64,000 nucleotides of DNA from UTCHB3 sp964431385 (GCA_964431385.1 CAYSJM010000011.1:1-64000); one strand, 5' to 3'. Shown: positions 17,063 to 26,307, counted from the stretch's first letter. The notes: generated by a model not told the origin, from the letters alone. Made by a program: numbers and translations.

Positions 17063-18200
17063 ATATTTTACTCTTTTAGTCCCTTTTGTTGTTATACTTT
17101 TTATTGCCGGTTGTAGTAAACCTGCACCTAAATATGAGTCAAAAATCGTATCCGGTAAAGAGATAATCTCATTAATTGATAATTACATTAATGGTGATGA
17201 AAGAGCTGAAGCAAAATTAAAAGATCCGTTTGAATTTAATATTCTCGATGCAAAATATTACCGTAAAACAGAGATTGACAGTATGAAAATTGACGGTAAA
17301 ACATATTTTGCAGTAACAATGCAACATAAAAATGCCGCATTTAATAAGTTCCTTATCTACAACGATACTCTGGGATTACTCCTCCACGACAAAAATGTAC
17401 CGGGCTCCCTAAGTTACAAACGCCTGTTCGTCGGTGAAAAAGAGTTTTTTGCCATACTTCAAAAATTCTCCGTTAAAAGTATCGTTAATGTCGAATACTT
17501 AAAAATCTACGATATCAAAGACGAAAAAGCAACACTTTTATTCGAAAATTACACTGAAGTTTCTTCTCCTGCATTTCTTGGCAAAATGTCTTTCAATGCT
17601 GCCAAAGGACAACCCGCAACACTCACTTTTAAGCTTTATGGCAACAAATCAGAGTTTAAACCTTTAAAAATTGAGTATAACGAAAAAGGTGAATTCTCCA
17701 CAAAAGCTACCAAATGGCAAGAATTGCTGTCGAGTTATCTTGCAGGCTTCGAGACAAATGAAAAGATTACTGATATTACTGAAGAGTTGCCCAAATATTA
17801 CAACACAAGATTTGACCTGATGCGGATGTATCTCCCTGAAAAATGGGAAATAAAAAATGGAATAGAAATAAAATCGTTGTTCAAAGAAAAGGTGACAGGT
17901 ACTGTAGCAACCAGAGCAAAGAAGGATATCCAGGTTTTTATATTCGATCTCGAAAAAAACAGTCCGGTAAGAGTTTATCTTAAAGACATTAACTTTACTC
18001 TTCTAAGCAACGAGTTCAACTATTCACTGTTTAGTTCAAAGTTGATTAAACAGGAAGATGAGGTGATACAACATTTGCTGGTGAAATGCGAAAATGAAGA
18101 ATGTCTTGTGACTATAAAATGTAGCGAGTCGTTTTACAATAATAATTATCCGTTGGTTTACTACATGATAAATTCTGTAAACCTGAATTGTTTCCAATAA
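17037..18200 (+). CDS. Putative lipoprotein of unknown function
   Basis: About 387 residues. I chose the ATG at 17037 because it gives a proper lipoprotein signal (NLNRKYFTLLVPF, then VVILFIAGC) with the lipid-attachment Cys at 26; an open frame continues upstream without a signal. The body is mixed alpha/beta, lysine-rich, with no motif I recognise. A run of conserved-looking strands near 100-260 could be a beta-rich sensor or chaperone fold. The position straight after an L,D-transpeptidase, overlapping it by 26 bases, suggests an envelope role, perhaps as partner of that enzyme, but this is inference only. Confidence 0.75.
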   Translation: MKIFNLNRKYFTLLVPFVVILFIAGCSKPAPKYESKIVSGKEIISLIDNYINGDERAEAKLKDPFEFNILDAKYYRKTEIDSMKIDGKTYFAVTMQHKNAAFNKFLIYNDTLGLLLHDKNVPGSLSYKRLFVGEKEFFAILQKFSVKSIVNVEYLKIYDIKDEKATLLFENYTEVSSPAFLGKMSFNAAKGQPATLTFKLYGNKSEFKPLKIEYNEKGEFSTKATKWQELLSSYLAGFETNEKITDITEELPKYYNTRFDLMRMYLPEKWEIKNGIEIKSLFKEKVTGTVATRAKKDIQVFIFDLEKNSPVRVYLKDINFTLLSNEFNYSLFSSKLIKQEDEVIQHLLVKCENEECLVTIKCSESFYNNNYPLVYYMINSVNLNCFQ

Positions 18201-18212
18201 ACGACAAATAAG

Positions 18213-18692
18213 ATGAATCTATTTATAATACGACATACTGAGGCAGAATACCTGCCTACCGGGCCCGGAGGTGAGAGACAGATTACCCCTGAAGGGAAAT
18301 TGTTATTTCAATCTTCTGTACAGAATATTCTTTCGTCCTTCAAGGATCTCGATTTAATAATCTCATCCCCTGCTCTTAGGACAAAGCAAACTATGGAAAT
18401 TCTGGTTGAGAGTTTAGGTTTTAGTGTAAAAACTGAATTGGCAAAAGAACTAATGAGTGGTTCGCCTGTCGCTGATATGTACCACCTGATTAATTCGTAT
18501 AAGAAAGAAAATGTTGCCGTGGTTATGCATGAACCTGAAGCTTCACTTCTTTTGGTTAATGCTGCCGGTACAGGTGCATTAGATGTTTACTTTAAACCGG
18601 GTACCGTTGCAAAAGTAGCGTTTCCGGGGAAAATGAGACCGCACACCGGTCGGATCCATTTTTTAGTTCCACCTGACCTGTTCATAAAATAA
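18213..18692 (+). CDS. SixA-like histidine phosphatase
   Basis: A 159-residue histidine phosphatase-superfamily protein of the short SixA branch, which removes phosphate from phosphohistidine proteins. It opens with LFIIRHTEAEY, where Arg7 and His8 are the catalytic pair, has SSPALRTKQTMEIL with the second Arg, and VVMHEPEAS with the second His. A typical SixA has RHGEA and VGHNP; the RHT and MHEPE variants are usual for bacterial relatives. It is 12 bp after the lipoprotein gene and probably ends the uvrC operon. Its stop codon abuts the T-run of the oppositely transcribed SRP RNA terminator. Confidence 0.87.
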   Translation: MNLFIIRHTEAEYLPTGPGGERQITPEGKLLFQSSVQNILSSFKDLDLIISSPALRTKQTMEILVESLGFSVKTELAKELMSGSPVADMYHLINSYKKENVAVVMHEPEASLLLVNAAGTGALDVYFKPGTVAKVAFPGKMRPHTGRIHFLVPPDLFIK

Positions 18693-18780
18693 AAAAAGGC
18701 TCTGACTACACAAGATACATGCTTACCGCTGCTTCCTTCCGGACCTGACGGGGTTGGGCACTCACCTGTTAGCAGAGCCA
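18691..18780 (-). ncRNA. ffs: Bacterial small signal recognition particle RNA
   Basis: The minus strand carries the strongly conserved SRP helix 8 core GTCAGGTCCGGAAGGAAGCA at 18749-18730, which binds Ffh. The ends pair (GGCTCTGCT with AGTCAGAGCC), making one long hairpin of about 85-90 nt, followed by seven T residues (18697-18691) as terminator. It is the short 4.5S type without an Alu domain. The exact 5' end is uncertain; the predicted promoter at 18800-18831 could start transcription up to about 15 bases before the stem. Confidence 0.95.
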
Positions 18781-18799
18781 AAATCAATAAAATCAGTCC

Positions 18800-18831
18800 C
18801 AAATATAACCATTATTCACAAATAAATCAAA
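18800..18831 (-). promoter_or_regulatory. Likely promoter of the SRP RNA
   Basis: On the minus strand TTTG (18831-18828), 20 bases, then TATATTTG (18807-18800). This is an exact match to the Bacteroidota TTTG/TAnnTTTG form, placed about 20 bases before the SRP RNA stem. Confidence 0.6.
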
Positions 18832-19046
18832 ACAACCTCTACTATTTCATCTGACATTCAACATCTTCCGCTTTGTTTAAATCTCCCTTCAGCTCAAAAC
18901 CTGGATAATCCCGTTTAATTTCTCATCTTAGGATGCCTTTTTACCCATGAAAACCAACTTCTAATGGGGGCTCCGTTTTTCTTTGGCACTTACACATTTA
19001 AAGGTTAATTTTAAAGATGGAAAAATATTTTTTCACAGGAGATCAA
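18832..19046. other. Intergenic stretch between SRP RNA and P5C dehydrogenase gene
   Basis: No gene or clear structure is visible here. An in-frame ATG at 19017 extends the dehydrogenase by ten residues but has no ribosome site, so I treat it as untranslated leader. Confidence 0.4.
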
Positions 19047-20597
19047 ATGAATATTCCCCCCTTTATAAATGAATCTTATATAGACTTCACAAAAAAAGAA
19101 AACTTCGATCTGCAAAAGAATGCAATTAACGAAGTAAAAAAACAACTTGGCAGATCATATCCTCTAATCATCGGTGGTAAAGAAGTGGTTACTGAAAGAA
19201 CATTCAATTCTTACAGTCCATCGAACACTGATGAATTGATAGCAACTTTTAGCAAAGGTGATGTTGACCTTGCAAACAATGCTGTTGATGAAGCCCTTAA
19301 AGCCTTCGAAACATGGAGATTTGTAGAGCCCGCAGAAAGAGCCGCACTTCTTTTTAGAGCTGCAGAAATCACTCGCAGAAGAAAGCTCGAAATAAATGCA
19401 TGGATGATTCTTGAAGCCGGCAAAAACTATGGTGAAGCTGATGCAGATACCGCAGAAGCGATCGACTTTATGGAGTTTTATGCTCGCGAAATGCTCAGGT
19501 ATGCAGAGAAACAACCGATTACACCGATACCGGGTGAAGCAAATGAAATGGTTTATATTCCTCTCGGAGTTGGCGTTATTATTCCACCATGGAATTTCCC
19601 GTTCGCTATCCTTGCAGGAATGTCATCTGCTGCAATAGTTTGCGGTAACACAATTGTACTGAAACCTTCATCAGATACCCCGATGATGGGAAGATTATTT
19701 TATGAGATAATGCAAGAAGCCGGCGTGCCTGACGGTGTTCTCAATTTCCTCCCCGGTTCGGGTGGAGAAGTTGGTGATACACTTGTAGCTCATCCAAAAG
19801 TGCGATTTATCTCCTTCACCGGATCGATGGAGGTTGGCATTCACATTTATGAGCTTGCAGCCAAAGTTCAACCCGGTCAAATCTGGTTAAAAAGAGTTGT
19901 TGCTGAAATGGGTGGCAAAGATAGCATAGTAATTGATGCCGATTGCAACCTCGACGACGCTGCAGATGGAATTGTAGCCGCAGCCTTTGGTTATCAGGGA
20001 CAAAAATGCAGTGCCTGCTCAAGAGCCATAATTGATGAAAAAGTTTATGATTCACTCGTGGACAAGATCAAAGAACGCGTGGACAAAATTCAAATTGGAC
20101 CGGCTGAAGACAACTTCAGGATGGGTCCGGTTGCCAGTGCTTCCGCCGAAAGAGGAATTTTGAAGTATATCGAAATTGGTAAGACTGAAGGCAGGCTTTT
20201 GACGGGTGGTGGTAAAGCTGAAGGCAACGGTTACTACATTAAACCTACCGTTTTTGCTGATATCGACCCGATGGCTCGCATTTCACAAGAGGAGATTTTT
20301 GGACCCGTTTTAGCTCTAATTAAATCTCCTAATTTCGACGAGTCATTAAAAATATGCAATAACACCATTTATGGACTCACAGGAGCGGTTTACTCAAACG
20401 ACCGTGAAAAGCTCAATCGTGCAAAGAAGGAACTTCTGATCGGAAACCTCTATTTGAATAGAAAATGTACCGGTGCAATGGTTGGTGGGCATCCGTTTGG
20501 TGGTTTTAACATGTCAGGAACTGATTCCAAGGCCGGTGGAAGAGATTATCTTCTCCTGTTCCTGCAAGCTAAAACAATGAGTGAAAAAATTGGATAA
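19047..20597 (+). CDS. rocA: L-glutamate gamma-semialdehyde (1-pyrroline-5-carboxylate) dehydrogenase
   Basis: A 516-residue NAD-dependent aldehyde dehydrogenase that oxidises glutamate semialdehyde to glutamate in proline and arginine breakdown. The first residues (MNIPPFINESYIDF) and length match the RocA/PutC group well. It has the cofactor and oxyanion residue Asn183 in PWNFPF, the general base Glu287 in AEMGGKD, the nucleophile Cys321 in GQKCSACSRA, and TGAVYSND near the end. ACAGGAGATCAA precedes the ATG at 19047, so I reject the upstream ATG. No proline dehydrogenase is nearby. A terminator follows at 20603. Confidence 0.93.
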   Translation: MNIPPFINESYIDFTKKENFDLQKNAINEVKKQLGRSYPLIIGGKEVVTERTFNSYSPSNTDELIATFSKGDVDLANNAVDEALKAFETWRFVEPAERAALLFRAAEITRRRKLEINAWMILEAGKNYGEADADTAEAIDFMEFYAREMLRYAEKQPITPIPGEANEMVYIPLGVGVIIPPWNFPFAILAGMSSAAIVCGNTIVLKPSSDTPMMGRLFYEIMQEAGVPDGVLNFLPGSGGEVGDTLVAHPKVRFISFTGSMEVGIHIYELAAKVQPGQIWLKRVVAEMGGKDSIVIDADCNLDDAADGIVAAAFGYQGQKCSACSRAIIDEKVYDSLVDKIKERVDKIQIGPAEDNFRMGPVASASAERGILKYIEIGKTEGRLLTGGGKAEGNGYYIKPTVFADIDPMARISQEEIFGPVLALIKSPNFDESLKICNNTIYGLTGAVYSNDREKLNRAKKELLIGNLYLNRKCTGAMVGGHPFGGFNMSGTDSKAGGRDYLLLFLQAKTMSEKIG

Positions 20598-20602
20598 TTG
20601 GC

Positions 20603-20625
20603 GGGGAGTAAACAACTCCCCTTTT
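20603..20625 (+). terminator. Probable terminator after rocA
   Basis: GGGGAGT (20603-20609) pairs exactly with ACTCCCC (20615-20621) and is followed by TTTTG. The T-run is short, so some read-through into sucC is possible. Confidence 0.65.
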
Positions 20626-20649
20626 GTAAAATTAATCACAGGTTTATAG

Positions 20650-21822
20650 ATGAAAATTCATGAATATCAGGCTAAAGAAATCCTGAGAAAATTTAATGTC
20701 GCGGTTCCCAAAGGATTCCCTGTCTTCACTCCTGAAGAAGCCGTTAAAGTCGCCAAAGAAGAATTAGGTGGCAGTGTATGGGTGGTAAAAGCACAAATTC
20801 ACGCCGGTGGCAGAGGCAAAGGCGGCGGTGTTAAGGTCGCAAAATCGCTCCATGAGGTTTATGAATATTCAAAAGCCATTCTTGGAATGAACCTGATTAC
20901 TCATCAGACCGGTCCCGAAGGCAGAATCGTAAAGAGATTGCTCGTTGAACAAGGTATCAATATTGAAAAAGAACTCTACATCGGTATTACCCTCGACCGT
21001 GCCATTTCAAAAAATGTTTTGATGGCTTCTACCGAAGGTGGTATGGAAATTGAGAAAGTTGCTGAAGAATCACCGGAAAAGATTATCAAAGAGACTATCG
21101 AACCTTCGATTGGGCTTCGTCCTCATCAGGCAAGAAAAATAGCTTTCGCACTTGGTTTAAGCGGTGTTCAACACAAAAATGCAGTAAACTTCCTCTTGGC
21201 TCTTTACAAAGCCTATGATGCAACTGATGCCTCACTTGCTGAAATCAATCCTCTTGTTGTCACCAAAGAAGGTGATGTGATGGCTCTTGATGCAAAAATG
21301 AATTTTGATGACAATGCTCTCTTCCGTCACCGAGACATAATGGAATACCGTGACATTGATGAAGAGGACCCGCTTGAAGTGGAGGCGTCCCGTTACAACC
21401 TGAATTATATTAAACTCGACGGAAATGTCGGTTGTATGGTGAACGGAGCCGGTTTGGCGATGGGAACCATGGATATAATTAAGCTTGCCGGAGGTGAACC
21501 CGCTAACTTCCTCGATGTTGGTGGTGGAGCAAACAAAGAAACTGTTTCGAATGGTTTTAAGATTATTCTTTCTGATCCTAATGTGAAAGCAATATTGATC
21601 AATATCTTTGGTGGTATCGTAAGATGCGACCGTGTTGCGGAAGGCGTTATTAATGCCGCAAAAGAAATTGAAATATCGTTGCCTATAGTTGTTCGTCTCG
21701 AAGGAACCAATGCAAAAGAGGCAAGAGCTATGCTTGCAAAATCGGGTTTAAGCCTTATTCCGGCTTCAACACTCGCTGATGCGGCAGAAAAGATCACTCG
21801 TGTATTGGCGATGAATAACTAA
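20650..21822 (+). CDS. sucC: Succinyl-CoA ligase beta subunit
   Basis: A 390-residue ATP-grasp subunit of succinyl-CoA synthetase, the substrate-level phosphorylation step of the TCA cycle. It starts with MKIHEYQAKEILRKF, carries the ATP-grasp loop GGRGKGGGVKVAKS near residue 53, and the C-terminal CoA-ligase domain with FLDVGGGANKETV and INIFGGIVRCD. Length is standard. The alpha subunit gene (sucD), usually adjacent, is absent here: the next gene encodes a TPR protein. The partner must lie elsewhere in the genome. Confidence 0.96.
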   Translation: MKIHEYQAKEILRKFNVAVPKGFPVFTPEEAVKVAKEELGGSVWVVKAQIHAGGRGKGGGVKVAKSLHEVYEYSKAILGMNLITHQTGPEGRIVKRLLVEQGINIEKELYIGITLDRAISKNVLMASTEGGMEIEKVAEESPEKIIKETIEPSIGLRPHQARKIAFALGLSGVQHKNAVNFLLALYKAYDATDASLAEINPLVVTKEGDVMALDAKMNFDDNALFRHRDIMEYRDIDEEDPLEVEASRYNLNYIKLDGNVGCMVNGAGLAMGTMDIIKLAGGEPANFLDVGGGANKETVSNGFKIILSDPNVKAILINIFGGIVRCDRVAEGVINAAKEIEISLPIVVRLEGTNAKEARAMLAKSGLSLIPASTLADAAEKITRVLAMNN

Positions 21823-21860
21823 GTATCAGAAGTTTTTAGTTCAGTTAAATAAGGATTTTA

Positions 21861-23294
21861 ATGTCAGATTTTGAGAGAAATAGTTTTGATTTTGGCAGAG
21901 ATGATTTCAGTGAGAATTTTCTTAATGAGATCGTTGAAAGATGCAAACTTATTATCTCCGGTGATCTTAAGGATGAAGCAATTGAATATATCGATAATTC
22001 AATCGAAATTCTTTTGGATAATTACCGCTATGAGGAGGTTCTTGAACTCGTCAAAGAGCTGATCGCAGCAAATCCATTTAACTATGAAAACTATTATAGA
22101 GCGGGTTTCTGCCTGTTTAGAATGAATGAACCCGCTCTGGCTTATCGCAGTCTTAGCAAAGCACTTTCTTTGAACCCTAAGAGTACTTCGGTGCTAATAG
22201 AAAAAGCGATGGTCTGTATAAATCTCAATCGCCTTAAAGAAGCTACAGGCTACCTAAAAGCTGCTTATGAAGTTGACCGAAATGATGCCCGCACATTCTT
22301 TTCTTATGGTCTCATTTATAGAAGAATTGGGAAATATAACAAAGCAATTAAATTCCTGAAAAAGGCTTCATCTATTGATCCCGAAAATCCGGAAATTTTA
22401 TTCCTGCTCGCACACTGCTATCGTGATATCAATAATCAGGCGTTTGCGATGGATACTATCGAGCGATATCTCGAACTGGAGCCCAGATGTTCAGATGGCT
22501 GGATGTTTAAGGGTCAAATCCTCGAAAGACTGAACAGAGTTGAAAGAGCATTGAATGCATTTAGCACTTCAATGGATCTTGATCCTCTCAATCTATCTTC
22601 TTTATTCTCTTTTGTTGAGCTGAATATTGGTCTCAAGAAATATAAAATTGCCTCCGAGTCTCTCAATTCTGCGTTACTCGTCCATCCGGAAAACTTTGTA
22701 ATTTTATTCAAATTGGGCGAAATCTCTCAATTGAAACAGGACTATTTTGCTGCGGCAGAATTTTTCTCAAAGGCTATCGATGCGGACAGAAAGTTTGCAT
22801 CAGCTTACATCGAAAGAGCTTTTTGCTACCTAAAAACCGGTGACTACCAGGATGCACTTCGTGATTTTAGGGATGCACTCATCTATTCCACAAAAGACGG
22901 AAAAGGTCTATGGGGTGGTTTTGGGAAGTGGGGCTTCAGATTAGGCGACGATGATAAAGAATATATCTCCCATTTTGAAGAGATTTTATCTATTGATAGT
23001 GAAAATGCACTTACCTGGTTACAGCTTGCTGAAATAAAACTTGATTATAAAAATCCTCACCATACTCTGCTTTGTGTAGAAAATGCATTAAAGCAAAAAC
23101 CGTTGAACGGAAAAGCTTTTTTCCTTCTCTCACGCCTGGCATACAAGTTGGGCAACAACAAACAAGGACTCGCTTACTTAAGAACAGCATTTAAATTTGA
23201 CAAAACCCTTATTGCCGGTTTTAAGAAGAAAAATCCCCTCATTTACTATTCGAGGGTATTCCAAAGCCTGTTTGGCGATCTGATTGAAAAATAG
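21861..23294 (+). CDS. Tetratricopeptide-repeat protein
   Basis: A 477-residue soluble protein made almost wholly of helical TPR units from about residue 50 to 450. Clear repeats include NYYRAGFCLFRMNEPALAY, FFSYGLIYRRIGKYNKAIKF, ILFLLAHCYRDINNQAFAMD, GWMFKGQILERLNRVERALN and AYIERAFCYLKTGDYQDALR. No signal peptide or enzyme domain is seen, so it is likely a cytoplasmic scaffold. AAGGAT precedes the ATG. Its stop overlaps the aroE GTG by one base, so the two are coupled. Confidence 0.88.
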   Translation: MSDFERNSFDFGRDDFSENFLNEIVERCKLIISGDLKDEAIEYIDNSIEILLDNYRYEEVLELVKELIAANPFNYENYYRAGFCLFRMNEPALAYRSLSKALSLNPKSTSVLIEKAMVCINLNRLKEATGYLKAAYEVDRNDARTFFSYGLIYRRIGKYNKAIKFLKKASSIDPENPEILFLLAHCYRDINNQAFAMDTIERYLELEPRCSDGWMFKGQILERLNRVERALNAFSTSMDLDPLNLSSLFSFVELNIGLKKYKIASESLNSALLVHPENFVILFKLGEISQLKQDYFAAAEFFSKAIDADRKFASAYIERAFCYLKTGDYQDALRDFRDALIYSTKDGKGLWGGFGKWGFRLGDDDKEYISHFEEILSIDSENALTWLQLAEIKLDYKNPHHTLLCVENALKQKPLNGKAFFLLSRLAYKLGNNKQGLAYLRTAFKFDKTLIAGFKKKNPLIYYSRVFQSLFGDLIEK

Positions 23295-24160
23295 TGAATA
23301 ACTCTTCTTTCTCCGCTGATACAATACTAACGGGATTGCTTTCTCATCCCTCAAAGCATTCTTTCTCCCCTTCTATACACAACACGGCGGCAAATATATT
23401 AGGGCTCGACTTCCTGTATTTAGCGTTCGATGTGCTGCCGGAGAATCTTGAAAGTGCTTTATCAGGTATGCGGGCAATGAATATCAGAGGGTTTAACCTT
23501 TCTTTGCCGCACAAAAGAAGAGTGCTCCCCCTTTTAGATGAACTAAGTCTTGAGGTGCAATATACTTCTGCAGCCAATACTATTGTAAATAGGAAAGGTC
23601 GTTTAAAGGGTTTTAATACCGATATAACCGGCTTTTCCAAGTCACTTGAGCTATATAGCGAGATTTTTTGGGACAGACCTGCGTTGATTATCGGTGCCGG
23701 CGGTTCAGCCTCTGCGGCTATTTATTCTCTAATTGTTGACTTCAAAATCAAAGAGATTAACATAACCAATCGTACTCTGCAAAATGCATCGATGTTGGTG
23801 CTAAATTTTATAAATCTATTCAAGGATGTGAAATTCAGGATTGTTCCATTCGATGACAAAGAGATGAATGAAGTAATTAATAACTCAGGAATCATCGTTA
23901 ATACCACCTCAATAGGAATGTATCCTGATGTGGAGTCTATAGTGGACCTCCCTTTTTCGGCACTTAACAGAGAGTCGATTGTATTTGATTTAATTTATAA
24001 TCCCACTAAAACCAAATTGCTCGAAGTTGCTGAAAATGCGGGTTGCATAACGCTAAACGGATTGTATATGCTAATGTTTCAGGCGGCGGAATCATTTAAG
24101 ATATGGACAGGCAAAGATATGCCTGTGGAAGAAGTAAAAAAACTCCTTCCACAGTTTTAA
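23294..24160 (+). CDS. aroE: Shikimate dehydrogenase
   Basis: A 288-residue NADPH-dependent enzyme reducing 3-dehydroshikimate to shikimate in aromatic amino acid synthesis. Substrate-side motifs are SHPSKHSFSPSIHN at 17-30, FNLSLPHKRRV with catalytic Lys74, and GFNTDITGF with Asp110. The dinucleotide fold shows GAGGSASAA, and the closing helix has MLMFQAAESFKIWTG. The start is a GTG that overlaps the stop of the TPR gene by one base. It ends five bases before the converging aminotransferase stop. Confidence 0.95.
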   Translation: MNNSSFSADTILTGLLSHPSKHSFSPSIHNTAANILGLDFLYLAFDVLPENLESALSGMRAMNIRGFNLSLPHKRRVLPLLDELSLEVQYTSAANTIVNRKGRLKGFNTDITGFSKSLELYSEIFWDRPALIIGAGGSASAAIYSLIVDFKIKEINITNRTLQNASMLVLNFINLFKDVKFRIVPFDDKEMNEVINNSGIIVNTTSIGMYPDVESIVDLPFSALNRESIVFDLIYNPTKTKLLEVAENAGCITLNGLYMLMFQAAESFKIWTGKDMPVEEVKKLLPQF

Positions 24161-24165
24161 TGGTT

Positions 24166-25359
24166 TTATTTTAGGTTCATAAGTCCGGTTTTTAGTCTTC
24201 TTACTCCCTCGAGTATATTTGCATCAGAGCAGGCAAACGACATTCTCACACATGCATCATTTCCAAAAGCATCACCCGGCACCAAACCTATATTCACCTC
24301 TGCAAGAAGATAGGTACACATATCTGTTGAAGAATTAATTTTCGTTCCGTTGTAACTTTTGCCGTAATATTCAGAAACATCAAAAAACACATAAAATGCA
24401 CCACCGGGTACAGGACATTTGATTCCCGGAATATTCACAATCTCACTCATTATAAGATTTCGTCTCTCTTCAAACTTTCGCGCCATCATTTCAAGATCAT
24501 CAGTAGGACCGTTTAGAGCGGCTGTAGCAGCCTTTTGTGAGATAGAGCAAGCATTGGATGTGCTATGACTCTGGATCTTCGCAGCCTCGTCAATAATATA
24601 TTTTGGTCCGGCAGCATATCCAATTCTCCAACCTGTCATCGAGTATGCTTTTGATAATCCATTCACAACAACGGTTTTATCTTTTAGACCCGGATATTGT
24701 GCAATCGAATAGTGTTTAACACCATCAAAGATAATTTTCTCGTAAATCTCATCAGAGAGTACCAAAATATTCTTGTCTGCCAGCACTTCAGCTAATGCCA
24801 TAACTTCTTCGGGGGTGTAAGTTGCTCCAGTTGGGTTGGAAGGGGTGTTGAAAATGAATACCTTCGATTTTGGAGTTATGGCGGCTCGCAACTGATCCGG
24901 AGTAATTTTATAACCACTCTCGGTACCGGCATGAATCACGACCGAAACACCCTGGACGAGTTTAACCATTTCCGGGTAACTCACCCAATAGGGCGACTGA
25001 TAAATAATCTCATCTCCCGGATTGCAGACAGCCATCAAAACATTGTAAAGTGAATGTTTTGCACCATTTGATACCAGAATCTCCTGAGGTGTGTACGCCA
25101 GATCGTTGTCATTCTTAAATTTTGCAACTATTGCCGCAAGCAGATCAGGGTTTCCAACATTTGGTGTGTAATAGGTATAATTTTTATTTATTGCATCTAT
25201 TGCTGCTTCTTTTATAAAAGATGGCGTTGGAAAATCGGGTTCTCCGGCACTAAAACTGAGAACATCTTTCCCTTCCGCTTTTAATTTTTTAACAAGTGCT
25301 GTGATAGCCAAAGTAGCACTACCTTCAACAGTCGAAATCAATTTTGACAATTCAAACAC
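24166..25359 (-). CDS. Pyridoxal-phosphate aminotransferase, aspartate aminotransferase type Ib
   Basis: A 397-residue class I aminotransferase moving an amino group between aspartate (or another amino acid) and 2-oxoglutarate. Visible motifs: FSAGEPDFPTP near 37, NTPSNPTGATY near 171 with the substrate-contacting Asn, LSDEIYEKI with Asp203 and Tyr206, and NGLSKAYSMTGWRIGYA with the cofactor-binding Lys237. The open frame extends upstream, but the GTG at 25359 is preceded by GGGAG (25370-25366) and gives the standard 397-residue length. It lies 16 bp after coaD and is transcribed with it. Substrate range could include prephenate, as in some Ib enzymes. Confidence 0.93.
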   Translation of the reverse strand: MFELSKLISTVEGSATLAITALVKKLKAEGKDVLSFSAGEPDFPTPSFIKEAAIDAINKNYTYYTPNVGNPDLLAAIVAKFKNDNDLAYTPQEILVSNGAKHSLYNVLMAVCNPGDEIIYQSPYWVSYPEMVKLVQGVSVVIHAGTESGYKITPDQLRAAITPKSKVFIFNTPSNPTGATYTPEEVMALAEVLADKNILVLSDEIYEKIIFDGVKHYSIAQYPGLKDKTVVVNGLSKAYSMTGWRIGYAAGPKYIIDEAAKIQSHSTSNACSISQKAATAALNGPTDDLEMMARKFEERRNLIMSEIVNIPGIKCPVPGGAFYVFFDVSEYYGKSYNGTKINSSTDMCTYLLAEVNIGLVPGDAFGNDACVRMSFACSDANILEGVRRLKTGLMNLK

Positions 25360-25375
25360 AATGGACTCCCGTGGT

Positions 25376-25870
25376 TTATTTGAAAAATTTCTGCCGAAGT
25401 GCGTCTTGCACCGGAGAAGGAACAAAATCAGAAACATCCTGTCCAAGCATGGCGAGATTCCTGATTAAAGAAGAATTTACATAAGTATATTTTTCATGCG
25501 GCATTAAAAAAACAGTCGTTATAGAATCTGCAAGTTTTCTGTTCATCAACGCCAATTGAAACTCGTATTCAAAATCTGAAAGAGCGCGTAATCCTCTGAT
25601 TACAGCTACTGCCCCTTTATCCAATGCATGAGCAACCAATAGCCCGGAGTAAGTGCTGGTCTCAACCCCTTCCACTCCTTCAAGACTTTGATTCAGAAGC
25701 TGAAGCCTTTCATCCACAGTAAAAAGTGGTGTTTTTGCAGGATTAATTCCAATGCTTACGAACACTTTGTCAAAAATCTCTTTTGCACGAAGTACGATAT
25801 CGAGATGACCATTTGTTACCGGATCAAATGTACCGGGATATATCGCTATTTTGCTCTTTTTTGAAGACAT
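25376..25870 (-). CDS. coaD: Phosphopantetheine adenylyltransferase
   Basis: A 164-residue nucleotidyltransferase for the fourth step of coenzyme A synthesis. It carries the adenylylation motif YPGTFDPVTNGH (11-22), GLRALSDFEYEFQLALMNRKL (split here: GLRALSDFEYE, then ALMNRKL), and the nucleotide-binding NSSLIRNLAMLGQDVS. I chose the ATG at 25870, which starts where relatives start; the open frame runs 12 codons further without a good ribosome site. It is the first gene of a two-gene unit with the aminotransferase. Confidence 0.96.
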   Translation of the reverse strand: MSSKKSKIAIYPGTFDPVTNGHLDIVLRAKEIFDKVFVSIGINPAKTPLFTVDERLQLLNQSLEGVEGVETSTYSGLLVAHALDKGAVAVIRGLRALSDFEYEFQLALMNRKLADSITTVFLMPHEKYTYVNSSLIRNLAMLGQDVSDFVPSPVQDALRQKFFK

Positions 25871-25903
25871 TATGATCTTTTTTTCTAAACTTTTTGTTGA
25901 TCT

Positions 25904-25911
25904 CAAATATA
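25904..25911 (-). promoter_or_regulatory. Possible -7 box for coaD
   Basis: On the minus strand TATATTTG lies 33 bases before the coaD ATG. No matching TTTG is found at the usual distance, so only the -7 box is supported. Confidence 0.3.
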
Positions 25912-25968
25912 ATAAATATTTATGTAATACACTTTCTTTTAATTTTGTAACAACACGAGAGACATCAA

Positions 25969-26301
25969 ATGATTTACTATTATGTGCAGATTTCTGTTAA
26001 TACTTCCGTTCAGACTGACTGGATTCAGTGGATGATGGAAACCCATATCCCTGAAGTAGTTGCAACAGGGCATTTCAAAAATTGTTACTTCCAACAGGTC
26101 ATCGATCCTGTGCCAACCACTGAAAAAGTTGACTTCCTCGTGGTTTACGAATGTGAATCTGTTGAAACTCTTAGAAAATATCGTGAAAATGACGCCCCCG
26201 GCTTAATGGCTGAGCACGAAAAGAAATTTGGCGGCTCATTTGAAGCAAAAAGATTTGTCGGGGCTCCCCTTAGAATCCCAGAAGGAAAAGTTAAATTTTA
26301 A
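25969..26301 (+). CDS. DUF4286 family protein
   Basis: A 110-residue soluble protein matching the small DUF4286 family by its layout: IYYYVQISVNTSVQTDWIQWM at the start (broken here as IYYYVQISV and WIQWM), HIPEVVATGHFKN in the middle, and VVYECESVETLRKY. The fold is likely a dimeric ferredoxin-like alpha/beta barrel, as in antibiotic-biosynthesis monooxygenases, but no reaction is known. It is divergent from coaD and ends in a strong terminator. Confidence 0.88.
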   Translation: MIYYYVQISVNTSVQTDWIQWMMETHIPEVVATGHFKNCYFQQVIDPVPTTEKVDFLVVYECESVETLRKYRENDAPGLMAEHEKKFGGSFEAKRFVGAPLRIPEGKVKF

Positions 26302-26307
26302 TTTTTT

